Below are positions 10,382 through 21,100 of a stretch of DNA of 64,000 bases, one piece after another. The stretch lies in assembly GCF_036588685.1 (NCBI RefSeq), contig NC_086375.1:39020566-39084565 (forward strand), read 5' to 3'. The DNA comes from Mytilus trossulus. Lineage: Eukaryota > Mollusca > Bivalvia > Mytilida > Mytilidae. Position 1 is the first letter of the stretch. Every line of letters begins with the position of its first letter. The notes beneath the pieces were generated by a model. It was not told where the DNA came from. It made no database searches and saw only the letters and a program-made list of their open reading frames with translations. The translations under genes and the position numbers were made by a program.

Positions 10382-12046
10382 CTACTCGACAAGATTGTAT
10401 AAGACGACCCAATCTTCATAGTTACACAAAAGTAATACTTTTTTGTCTTTGTTGTAGTGTAACGCATTTGGTTTACTTAAACCGTCAGTTTTTGAAGCTA
10501 TTTTTTTACTGCTACGTCCGTCATATTGTATTGCGATTATGGTATTCGTCGCTTTATCAGTAACAAATACATTTTGGTAATCGTCAACGGTAATGCCACT
10601 CAGATCGACAGGGGATTCCTTCGTGTGTTCCCATATTTTCTCACCTGTCATGGAGATACAATTTACAGTAGCAGAAAAATTACTTGTATGATAAATTCTA
10701 TCTTTTGTGGTTTCCAAGTATAATCCGCATCCAATGTTTAATGTTTTCAGTATTACACCCCTAATATCTGTTATTACAATTCCACCAATAATAATAAATA
10801 GTTTATTGTCCTGGTATGATATTCCATAGCAGTCGTCTTTAAATTTGACTTTCCTTTCAACACTATTGTATTTCATATCTAAAATCTCTATGTATTGACC
10901 ATTGCCATATGTTACAGCAATACGGTCAGTGTCTATGATTGTTAAATCAAACGGTGAGTAAGAGCACGCAATGTCATGGATATGTTTACCGTCTTCACTA
11001 TACTCTCTTAGACCACTCTTTCCGTAATAATCAGCTATCAACAAATTGCCATTTGGTAACATGTCACACCCAGACAGCCACATGGACTTTTCTTTTTTCA
11101 CTTTAAATTTATTGGACAACTGGAGACGGACATTATTAATGTTTTTCATATCAGACACTCGGAGCTCTATCTGGGCTTGGTCTACTTTTGCTTCTTTGAA
11201 TGGCAAATTAGTTGTAGTTGTCCTAACCGATATTTTTCCGAACTGATCTAACTCATTCATTAACGCCATTATAGATGGATTTAACGTTAAGTTCATTTCA
11301 TAATTCTTGAAGCACTTGATTCTTTCTTTGACGGATTCTACTTCTCTGTACACCGCTTTATTGATCTTTCGCGTTCCTAGGAAAAGTTGAATGTCGGACG
11401 CGAATGATTTCAATTGCGAAGTTTGCTCTCTCAGACAACTCAAATCCCGTTCGGAATTATTTAAACTGGTAAGAAGTTTGCCTTCTTCGGATTTACAATC
11501 ACGATGTTTCGTGTCTAATTCGGAAAGTAGTTTTTGTTCTAAATCGGCTAACTTGTCCATTATTCTTGCTCGTGTAGCATTGATGGCATTTTTGATGGTT
11601 TTCTTCTGATTTTCTAACTTCTTCGATGCAGAATCACGGTCTGCAATGATTTGTTCAAGATTTTGTATTGTCAAGGTTAAAGTGTCCTCCAAATCAGCTA
11701 ATGCAGTTGATTGCTTTGCATTTGCAGCAGCTTTTTCTAAAGGGATGACGTCAGAGCATGTTCTATGATGAGTTGGAACGCAACTTAAACATACTGCAAC
11801 ATCATGTGTTTTACAATAAAGTTCAAATCGTTTGTCATGATCCTCACAGTTTAGATTAACAGAAATATTTTCTATCTGCCGGTAGTCTTCGGTGGATATA
11901 AGCCTATGATTCCGTGTTGTTTTGATAGATTTGTGGACTTTCTCACAATCTGCACATAACCCCTCTTCACAAACTGTACACCACTTCTCTGCCTTTTCAT
12001 TATTTTCAGCATAGCCACATGGACCACAAAGTATCAAATCCGACAT
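10382..12046 (-). CDS. TRIM-like B-box, coiled-coil, beta-propeller protein
   Basis: A 554-aa single-exon coding sequence. The first ATG (12044-12046) is chosen. An AG splice acceptor (attttacag, intron ending at 12057) lies ten bases upstream of it, so a 5' non-coding exon probably exists further right. Two B-box zinc fingers are visible: B-box 1 at residues 7-47 (paired CxxC and a terminal H) and B-box 2 at 67-97 (CEDH, C-x2-H, C-x2-C, HH). A long amphipathic coiled coil covers about 115-245. The C-terminal half (about 320-554) has repeated short strands with D-G/D-N turns, as in the NHL-like propellers of this family. No RING finger precedes the B-boxes, so direct E3 ligase activity is unlikely. 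In bivalves this is a hugely expanded family often linked to innate immunity and ubiquitin signalling; the role here is inferred. The frame is intact. Confidence 0.9.
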   Translation of the reverse strand: MSDLILCGPCGYAENNEKAEKWCTVCEEGLCADCEKVHKSIKTTRNHRLISTEDYRQIENISVNLNCEDHDKRFELYCKTHDVAVCLSCVPTHHRTCSDVIPLEKAAANAKQSTALADLEDTLTLTIQNLEQIIADRDSASKKLENQKKTIKNAINATRARIMDKLADLEQKLLSELDTKHRDCKSEEGKLLTSLNNSERDLSCLREQTSQLKSFASDIQLFLGTRKINKAVYREVESVKERIKCFKNYEMNLTLNPSIMALMNELDQFGKISVRTTTTNLPFKEAKVDQAQIELRVSDMKNINNVRLQLSNKFKVKKEKSMWLSGCDMLPNGNLLIADYYGKSGLREYSEDGKHIHDIACSYSPFDLTIIDTDRIAVTYGNGQYIEILDMKYNSVERKVKFKDDCYGISYQDNKLFIIIGGIVITDIRGVILKTLNIGCGLYLETTKDRIYHTSNFSATVNCISMTGEKIWEHTKESPVDLSGITVDDYQNVFVTDKATNTIIAIQYDGRSSKKIASKTDGLSKPNALHYNKDKKVLLLCNYEDWVVLYNLVE

Positions 12047-12055
12047 GGTGTACAA

Positions 12056-12057
12056 TC
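12056..12057 (-). promoter_or_regulatory. Predicted splice acceptor upstream of the TRIM-like ATG
   Basis: The minus strand reads ataattttacag followed by ten bases and then the ATG. The pyrimidine-rich tract and AG suggest that the coding exon is exon 2, with a 5' untranslated exon upstream that I could not place. Confidence 0.5.
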
Positions 12058-12768
12058 TGTAAAATTATACTTGTTTGTATATTCTTATAATTCAAATATT
12101 CTTATAATTCAAAAGACGAAATGTAAAGATATTTTATTCTAATTAGGAGGACACATAATGAGCAAAGCAATTTATTACCATGTTTTTTTTTATATATATA
12201 ATTGAGATATACAAATAATTTTGACGATCATATATAGATATGCAAGTTTTATGATCTTGAGAAAGTACACTTTTGTTATTAGTTTCCTGTCTATTCTGTC
12301 ATTTATTGTGTTTGATAGGTAATTTGTCCTCATGAAACACATATTTTTTGTCTGAGTGTTAATAAAGAAATGAAATTGAATTGATATAGCTAAATCAGTT
12401 TATGATCTGAAGCCACAGCCACACCAAAGCCTAGTTAATGTAGATTCACTGTATATCGCCATCTAAGATTATACAATAGCAGTGCACATGACAATTTGCC
12501 TTAATCTGGAAATTTTGAGACAGATTTGCAATTTATGTGTAAGAATGTTCATTCATATAAAAATAATAAGTGATTTACGTGTATTGGAAAATCCAAGATG
12601 CACAAACAAATACCAAATATGAGAGTTTTTATAATCCAATTGTCAATGTAGCCATATATCTGAGGTGATATATAACTCTTATGGTAAAATATCAATACTG
12701 GAATGATGGTGACATTTTGCACGACTAGCAGGTCGAAATATAGCACGATGACCCATACTTTTTACTAC
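12058..12768. other. No gene seen
   Basis: AT-rich sequence upstream of the TRIM-like coding exon, presumably its first intron and/or promoter. No further exon could be recognised. Confidence 0.35.
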
Positions 12769-12881
12769 CTTATACTTTGCCAAAATCACGATTTTACCAT
12801 GCTTTTTCCCCAAAAAATATACAGGACCTGTATTTTTTGGGGAAAAAGCATGGTAAAATCGTGATTTTGGCAAAGTATAAG
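12769..12881. repeat. Near-perfect 113-bp palindrome (hairpin)
   Basis: The left arm starts cttatactttgccaaaatc and the right arm ends with its reverse complement gattttggcaaagtataag. The two ~56-bp arms meet at the centre (cagg/acctg near 12822-12830) with only a 2-base slip in the A/T-rich part. Flanks do not pair. It may be a tiny MITE made of two terminal repeats. Confidence 0.9.
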
Positions 12882-15111
12882 AAATTCGATATAAGGGAAT
12901 GTAATTGATGATGCACTTTAAGCATATGTGTAAACAAGTACTGATAAAGCAGATAATACATAACATATTGATATAAACAGGCAAAAATTCTTAACGGATA
13001 ACATATAACTTATCTGTACTATATCGATAGTTTTCTGAGTTTATATCATTACATGATTAATGTAAGTATTAATCGTTTTCAATACCTCTAGGTTTTCTTG
13101 AATTAAAATGCCAGTTTAACACAGATATTTAACCTAAGCTTCTATACAGCTTATGTTATCTACAAACTTACTTTAAAACTATAATTAAAAATTAAATGGT
13201 ATAAAATCAACGCCGATCGTTAGTATAATTGTTTTACACAAAAAATAAATTTTGCCGTTTACTTTTTTTGCCATTCCACGTTGAAAAAAAGAAGACACAT
13301 TTTTTCATTGACATTCCTTAACTTCATACCTTGTATCCCATTAGGTGTGTACCGTCTCCGTTGGAACAACAGTCATCAAATTTGTGAACAAAGTTTTAGA
13401 CCCGGATGAAAACTGCAGGTTTGATTTCACATATATTTCGTTTCATTTTTATTTAGATATAACAAGCATATGAACTGAATATGAACTTAAAAGTGACGGT
13501 GTAAATCAATTCCCTTCTTCCAAACAATTCCTATTTAAGGGCACTGAAAGGACTGAATTCATAAAAATAGGTTTGAAATCACGTCGTCTTGCTTGGAGAA
13601 ATCAACAGACTTTTGTGATCAAATATAACTATCTCGCCGGTCGAGTTATGGATGACAAAACTCGGAAATCCTCTTTGAATAATTTTCTTGAAAACCTAGA
13701 TATTTTTTACATTTTTGAAAATATCTTGGCAATCATAACGCTCTGAAACCAATTTAGAAAGTATGATATTCGTATTTGAAGGACAACCCTCCTGATGTAT
13801 TTTAAGAACTACAGTTTGGGATCAAATCCCGAAACATTGCATATATCTGAAATGAGTTTGATTCATTGAATACTTAAGACAATATCAAATCATCAAAAAT
13901 CAACTAAGCAGGTTCTCCAAAGTCGGTCGACCCTGATGGTACACAGGAACATGTGTAATGTAACAGGAAAAGATTATGTAAAATTAAAATAGGGGCAACA
14001 TTTTGCATTGAGACCGCAAAACGAGTTATTTAAAGAGTTATTGTTAGGGTGGAGAGCGTGTCACTGGTCAAACACAAGATGTCATCCCCTCTCCAACTGG
14101 ACATTACTTTGAATGAATAGAACATACATTCAAAGTGATATCAATGCAACTTCGGTTGAACAACTATAATAAGACCTGTTTTTAATTTTGGAAAGCCAAG
14201 GTCTGAGGAATGAGGAGCATTATTGTCAAAATTAGCAAATAATACAACCGAAAATTTAGAATATATTCTTTCCAGCGAAAAGGGAAAAGGGGGTTATTTC
14301 TCCACCACCCTCTGAATCCGCCACTGATAGATATAGTTACCTTCCTGGTTCAATACCAGAATGGGATTCAAAATTGTAGAAAATGCCAAAGTAATATCAC
14401 CTGGATTGAGTAGATTCTTCGCAATGGTATTTTGTTCCTTTTAAATCTAATTGAATCAAATCGACGCCAATATATATTGTAAAAGAAAATTCATAATTTA
14501 GAACAAGGAAGTAAATTGTAAATATAACCCAAGTTATTGTGAAATGGAACAAATATGTTTTAAAACATGAACCGTTTTGCTTGAAATTACTCCTTATTCA
14601 TATTGAGTAGCGCTATCTTTGCTTTTCATGAATTAATTATATTTAGTTACCTTGATATTCCCTGCAAATGACAGTATCTATTTCGCTTTGTCCAAAGAAA
14701 GTTTGATAGTCTCGCGATATTACACAATCGTCACATGTGTATCTAACTAAGTTATAAAAAGAGGTAAATTCAAAAAGTTGAATAGCTTTTAAATTGGTGT
14801 AGATTTTTCAATCCATGAACATATTTATGTGCAGTATAGTAAGGTACTATGATCTTGTTGTGTAACTGTCGTGCCTTTTTTTTTTTTTTTTATTAAACAT
14901 TGTTGACCCCTATTTGCAAATGCAAAGTAACAGGTGAACCAACAAATCTAGTAAATATGTTGAACCTTATCATGTATGGTAAAAATAAATCTGATAATAA
15001 TGATTTCAAGAAAGAAAGGTCACTGATAAGATCTTTGCATCGGAACTAAACACATTTATTTTTTGAAAACAGTTGTTGGCATGACACGGGTTATGTTCTT
15101 CTTATATATAT
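12882..15111. other. Intergenic, no gene seen; one dispersed repeat copy
   Basis: No coding region is supported. At 14204-14330 the sequence tgaggaatgaggagcattat and following blocks match 381-510. A poly(T) run lies at about 14878-14890. The rest is unassigned AT-rich sequence. Confidence 0.4.
14204..14330 (+). repeat. Dispersed repeat shared with 381-510
   Basis: An exact 20-base match (tgaggaatgaggagcattat) is followed by similar blocks (caaaatt-g, tacaaccga, aaaggggg, ctc-accacc) in the same order as at 381-510. Confidence 0.7.
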
Positions 15112-15690
15112 GCTATGATGGTATGATACCAAACCCCTAACGGGAAGGATTGTGCCTGATGTTCATATGATGAAATCATAATTTTTCAGTCAGTTTAATT
15201 GAAGTCTGGAGCTGGCATGTCAGTTAACTGCTAGTAGTCTGTTGTTATTTATGTATTATTGTCATTTTGTTTATTTTCTTTGGTTACATCTTCTGACATC
15301 ACACTCGGACTTTTCTTGAACTGAATTTTAATGTGCGTATTGTTATGCGTTTACTTTTCTACATTGGTAAGAGGTATAGAGGGAGGGTTGAGATCTCACA
15401 AACTTGTTTAACCCCGCCGCATTTTTGCGCCTGTCCCAAGTCAGGAGCCTCTGGCCTTTGTTAGTCTTGTATTATTTTAATTTTAGTTTCTTGTGTACAA
15501 TTTGGAAATTAGTATGGCGTTCATTATCACTGAACTAGTATATATTTGTTTAGGGGCCAGCTGAAGGACGCCTCCGGGTGCGGGAATTTCTCGCTACATT
15601 GAAGACCTGTTGGTGATCTTCTGCTGTTGTTATTTTATTTGGTCGGGTTGTTGTCTCTTTGACACATTCCCCATTTCCATTCTTAATTTT
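15112..15690 (+). repeat. Mussel dispersed repeat, family A (longest copy)
   Basis: This is the longest copy in the window. It begins near a palindromic tggtatgatacca and ends near ttgtctctttgacacattcc. Its right half matches 8860-9110 over many blocks and is echoed by 16640-16850, 17165-17260 (reverse) and 26650-26840 (reverse). It is very common in mussel genomes from memory. It has no open frame of note and no visible terminal inverted repeats; a SINE-like element or the 3' end of a longer element is possible. Confidence 0.85.
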
Positions 15691-16639
15691 ATTACTTAAT
15701 AATAAGAAATTGAATTGATTTTTGTAATGGTGTCTTTCTTGATATATAGCATTCCACGGTTACACCGTTGCACAAGTTGCAAAGCAACATTGATTTTAAG
15801 GTCTTTTAATCTGTTTATAATTCGTGACTTCATTACAATATAATATTTAATCAAGATATTTGAAATGATGATTTTATAGAGGAGGCATGTTGTCAAAATA
15901 GTGTTATTATTACATAATAACTTTTGAAAACTTGTTGGTCTTTATCGTGATATAATAAGGAACCATGTTTTACAAGTTCTCATAAATTCAAAATGTTCGA
16001 GTCATAGCGCGATTTCTTTGGAAAGACTGAAGACTAGTCATAGAGATAGATGTAATTTTGATTCACTGCTATTCATTTACATGCTATTTTTATAGTATAT
16101 GATTACACAATACAGTTTTTCCAAATCTCTATAATTAACGAAAACTTGAGTTAAGGTTATTATTAAAAGGTAAATGGGCATCCCTCTCAAAATGCATGAC
16201 GGTGCCCTTTAAGGGTCATCATCCTGGCAAAAGTTAGTCAGGTTAACTTTACATTCTCAACACTGATATTGCTTTTTTATTCATAAGTATCCAATAAATA
16301 TACTAAATCGTTAATAACTAGCACTGGGAATTTGCTGCAAAATGTATCTCTTTATCATGGAGTAACTTATCATTAAGAAGTGCTGAAGCAGCAATTTCCC
16401 TTGGGCAGTCATTTCTACAAAATTTTTATACATTTGACTGCGACTTTTCTTATTTACTCACCGTTTTTTTACAAAATAAGTTGCATCTCATAGTGTTCAA
16501 AGATACCAATTTTATGTAATAGCTGTTTAACTGTATGTTTTGCTGTGTGCATGTTTGCATTATTTCACATTGACTAGATATATAGGGGTTGATTGACATG
16601 ACACAAAACGTGTTTTACCATGCCACATTTTGTGCATAT
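15691..16639. other. No gene seen
   Basis: AT-rich intergenic sequence with no repeat or coding feature I can support. Confidence 0.3.
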
Positions 16640-16850
16640 GCACATCTTTCTGTGTTAGTCTTGCATATTTTTTTTTATAATTCCAATTGAATTAATTCAT
16701 ATTTTTTTCGTTTAACTAGTATACAATATTTTTTAAAGGCCAGCTGAAGCCTGCCTCTTTTTGCATTATTTTCTCACTGCATTGAAGACCTTTGTTGGCA
16801 TTGGGCTGTTTTCTGCTTTTTGACACATTTCACGTTTCCATTCTCTGTTC
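16640..16850 (+). repeat. Family A repeat, diverged copy
   Basis: It keeps the order tagtcttg, taactagtata, aggccagctgaag, gcattgaagacct, ctgctttt, gacacatt, tttccattct seen at 15450-15690, with many substitutions. Confidence 0.7.
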
Positions 16851-17164
16851 TATAATGTATGATGCCACTTATTGTTGAAGACGAGTAAAGGTTTAACTTT
16901 GCACCAGAGTTTATGTCTTAGGCACTACAAGACTGATGCACAATCATGGGAAAATATTTTGCTGAAGTCAACACTAGCCTGTATAACTACCAATACCTAG
17001 AATCTGTCAAGATAACTTTAAAACAACTGGGCCAGGATGTTTGTTTTTATTGGCTAGTGATCTTCTTTTGCAGGGCATTAAAGCATCTGTAGCAAAATGG
17101 CCATTGAGAAATATTTTAATATGTTCAGGATGATTTAACCTAACAAGCGGATTCAAACTTCCTC

Positions 17165-17260
17165 GCAAAGACAATGGAAATAGGGAATATGTCAAAGAGA
17201 CAACAACTGGATCAAAGAGCAAATAACTGCCCAAGGCCATCACTATGTCTTACATATGTA
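17165..17260 (-). repeat. Family A repeat fragment, reverse orientation
   Basis: The sequence aatggaaatagggaatatgt, caaagagacaacaact and aggccatcacta is the reverse complement of the 3' end of the family A copies. Confidence 0.65.
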
Positions 17261-18151
17261 TATACAGGAAGACAATAATACAGCATCTTTACACATCATT
17301 ATGTCCATAAACCAACCTTTAAGCTCTTACTCCTAAATACAAATTTCAGCTTCTATGGATCATAACAAATTTGAACTGTCAAACAAATCTCATCAAAACA
17401 AAGATATTAAAGCTAGCCTTTGTTTCTTCCCTGTAAATCTATTTTAGCTAGCCAAGAACAACACTTGACTTGTGAAGATGCTGTAAATTGTGTGGCTTGT
17501 ATGATTAATGGCAGGGAAAGATTGGACTTGATTATATATACAGAAATTATTGCAATGTTTTCATTATTGCGAAAAATGGGAAAAGGTTATAATTGCAATA
17601 ATTTAATATGAATTAAACAGGATTTTTCTCAATATCCCAATAATTAAATTAGCATTTAGTCTAAATTGACAAAATCACAATAATAAATGCACAAAATAGT
17701 TTCTGAATTTACAGGTGTATTTTCTCAAAAACTGAAGTCACAAAAGTACAGAGACTAATAGCTGGCTGATAAATAGCTCAAGCTTATAATTACCAACTGA
17801 AATAATTATAATAGGTGTTTTTACTACAATTTGTTTATTGTATATATTATATAAAATTACAAACAGTACATAATTCTACAACTTTTACACATACTCTTTC
17901 AGTCTATTACATTTGCTCTATTCCACAGTACAATTTGTAAATAGATGGGTCTCAGTATAACTTAACTGTATTTCTTTATAACTGTATTTCTTTTAAGAAA
18001 CACTTTTACTGACTTTTCAAATGTAACATCTCAGCTGCCCAAGTTTGTTGTCACATCTGTGATATGACATGCGTGACACATACATATTTGTGACAAGACG
18101 TATGTGACACATGTATTTAGAGTATCTCTACTTTGGTGTAATAATTATTAT
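17261..18151 (-). other. Probable 3' untranslated/flanking region of PCID2
   Basis: Sequence immediately downstream of the PCID2 stop codon. No second gene is visible. A TTTATT (AATAAA on the minus strand) near 17835 is a candidate polyadenylation signal. A short run of tgtgaca/tgtcaca-like words occurs near 18040-18110. Confidence 0.35.
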
Positions 18152-21100
18152 TCATGATGAAAGTACAGGAAATGCATTCTGTTTACTGACCACTACTTTC
18201 TGGTGCTGGTGAGATATGTAACCTTTGATCTTATTCTGAAATATATTATTAAAGAATAAGTACCAAAAAAAAAATGGAATTTTTAATAAATACATATGAC
18301 TAGACAATATTTCAATGGCCAGTACATGTGAAATGGGTAACTTTTCCCAATCATTCGCAGACACTAATGTCATAGATGCATTAACACATTTAGATGATTT
18401 TTTTTCTACTTCTTTCTATCCCATTAGTGTTACTTCGGATTCATTTATCATTGATACCTATTTTGTGGAACAAAGATTAATTGATTTTTTTTGTTGATAT
18501 TAGAATTTATGGTATTTCCAGAGTATGTATACAAGTTTATAATTTTTTTTTTACTTCATTGAACATGAAATCCATGTGATTGATATCCCACTTATAATAT
18601 TGAATCCACAGAATTATTGACATTCATCAAACTTAATATAGGTTATCCTTGTCATCTCAAAGTTTTTTATCCCCAAAATGGCCAAATTTCTGTTATATCA
18701 AGGTATATTGCCTGTTCTAATCAATAGATTTGCGTTATATTTACCACTGAAATTTCAAAATTCCTGTTCTTTTGAATTATTTGTGTGAATTCGATAAACT
18801 TTCAGACAAGAACTCTAAAGTATATCTGAGAAAACAAGGATGAAAACATATACAACAAATGAAAATGGACATAAGCTAATTTTCCATATTATCTGACCAA
18901 AAACATAAATAAAGCTGCTCATCATCTGAAAAAAGAATGAACAAAGCTGATCTTTAACTGACAAAAACATTTGAGCAACAGTGATCTATACCACAGTGAG
19001 TCACTCTTTAAAATTCTAAACCAATATCTATTTCAGTGATAAAACAGAGAAAAATATATTAGCTGCCTTTTTTGCCTGCCTATATATACTGACCTCATAT
19101 ATCAAGTTTGCAATAATGCATGCTGTTTCATCATTGTCTATATCATCTACCTAGAATACAAACAATATTTGTCAGTCACTTAAAACATGCCATTATAATT
19201 GATATATTTTATCTAATAGTTTATCGCATGAATAAATGTTGTATAACAGAATACATGTGATGTTTCTTCCCATTTGGGGGTTTAAAAAATAGCTGCAGAG
19301 TGTTGTTTTCAAATATGCATTTTATTCAATAATAACTACAATAAGATGATCTTGGGATAACAACCAAGTCTTGAAAGACATTAAGCAATTACAATGCATT
19401 TTATTCAAAGCATTCACACACTCATAATACAAAGTATAAAAAATCAGCAAGTAACTCAAAGTTAAGCATCTGTATTAATATGAAGTCATGGCAGTTTTCA
19501 AGTACCAGTAATGTGTGACAATTTGTTGGACCAATGAACAGATGGAAAACAGACAAGGGGATAACAATATAACAACAAATTAATACACTGCAAAAAAATA
19601 ACATAATTTACGAAAATCTGTTTTTTTAGTTGAGTAATGATAATGATGGTGTGGTTGTTATGTACATGCATAGATATATCAGGTTGAGTTAGGTGATTTA
19701 TCATAACTTTGAGCTTATTCTTTGAAGTTTCCCATACCAGTCAGTAGAACTGCTTTGTAACAATGAAGCTCATTGAAAAGTTGGCAATAAAGGGTTATAA
19801 TCTCCTTTTATACAAATAATAAGATTTGGTTTATATAAATATAGATATTATTAATGTTTTTTTGCCTTCCAACAAACTTGCAGCAATACTAGATTATAAA
19901 GCTAGAAATGTTGGTATACTCAAGCAATATATAGTGTCTATTAACTTCTCAGCATTGATCTGCAGTACAATTAATCAGTATTTATACCAGTATATTTCCA
20001 AGCAAGTGAAGTAATTTGTATTGAATTTATTTTTTTGAGTAAGTAAGAAATATCTTACCTGCATCATTCTCAAAGCTGCTGTAAAGGACTCTATTGGTAA
20101 CAGATGTGTCTTTAATATTAAATATCTGTAAGTAGAATCAAATGTGCTGTACAAAATATAAAATCAAATGTGATATAGCTGTTTTCCATCTTCATTGCAA
20201 CAGATTACAAAGATTGAAGTCAGTCAAACTTATATTCACTAAATTGCACCAATAGAGCCAGTGAGATAAGCCAGGAGCCTGAATGATATCCGTGTCATTT
20301 CAACTATGGAGCCATGTGATCAAGCCTTATAAGAGTTTTAAAAGTGATCACTAGCCAACACTGAAGATAAGAATTTAAACCCTAGATGTGTTTGACTCTG
20401 ATTTAAATCATTTGAAATTCAAACATTACTGCCCAAGGTTGTGGTCTTCTTTGGGTACTAAGGCTTCCTCCAGCAATAAAAAAAATATTGTCAAAATGAT
20501 ACAGCTAATAGTGCTGAAAGTGGTGCTAAACACTGACAATCAATCAATCATGTTAACCATACTTTATTATAACACATATTATTCATTTGATATTTACATG
20601 AGAAAAACTAAAAATCACATGCTTCAAACATAGTTATAGTATATGCACACTTTGACCTGTAATGGAAAATAAAAATGAAGATTATTTTCTATATGTAAAC
20701 AATTTAATAATAATTATAAGCTTCAAAGTTTGAACAGTGTTTCAAATAAGGATTAGAGAGTACATTTTTCAGAAAGGATTTAAAAGAGACAATATTTAAT
20801 CTAAATATCCGTAAAAATAAATCATAACAGAAATGGATTTTTTTCTATGAAAATATATAGAGTGGGGGGCTCATATTCGCCGGGGACACAATTTCGCCGT
20901 TTTATGATTTTGGGGTGTAAAAACTTTAAAGGAAGGCAGAAATGGAAGAAATATGCGTAAACAAAATTACAGCACTTACTGCAAAAGGGCCGAAAAAAGG
21001 ACAATGATTTTCGGTCAATTTCCTGAATGAAAAACAGGATTTTCAAAGATTTTTTTCTTAGTAAATTTTTGAATGATTGGCCAAAATTTCTGTTTTTTAC

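Noticed and set aside
12047-12055. A start three codons upstream for the TRIM-like protein
   Set aside because: That start codon is TTG. The first ATG is at 12046 and an AG acceptor lies just upstream, so the extra three residues are not supported.
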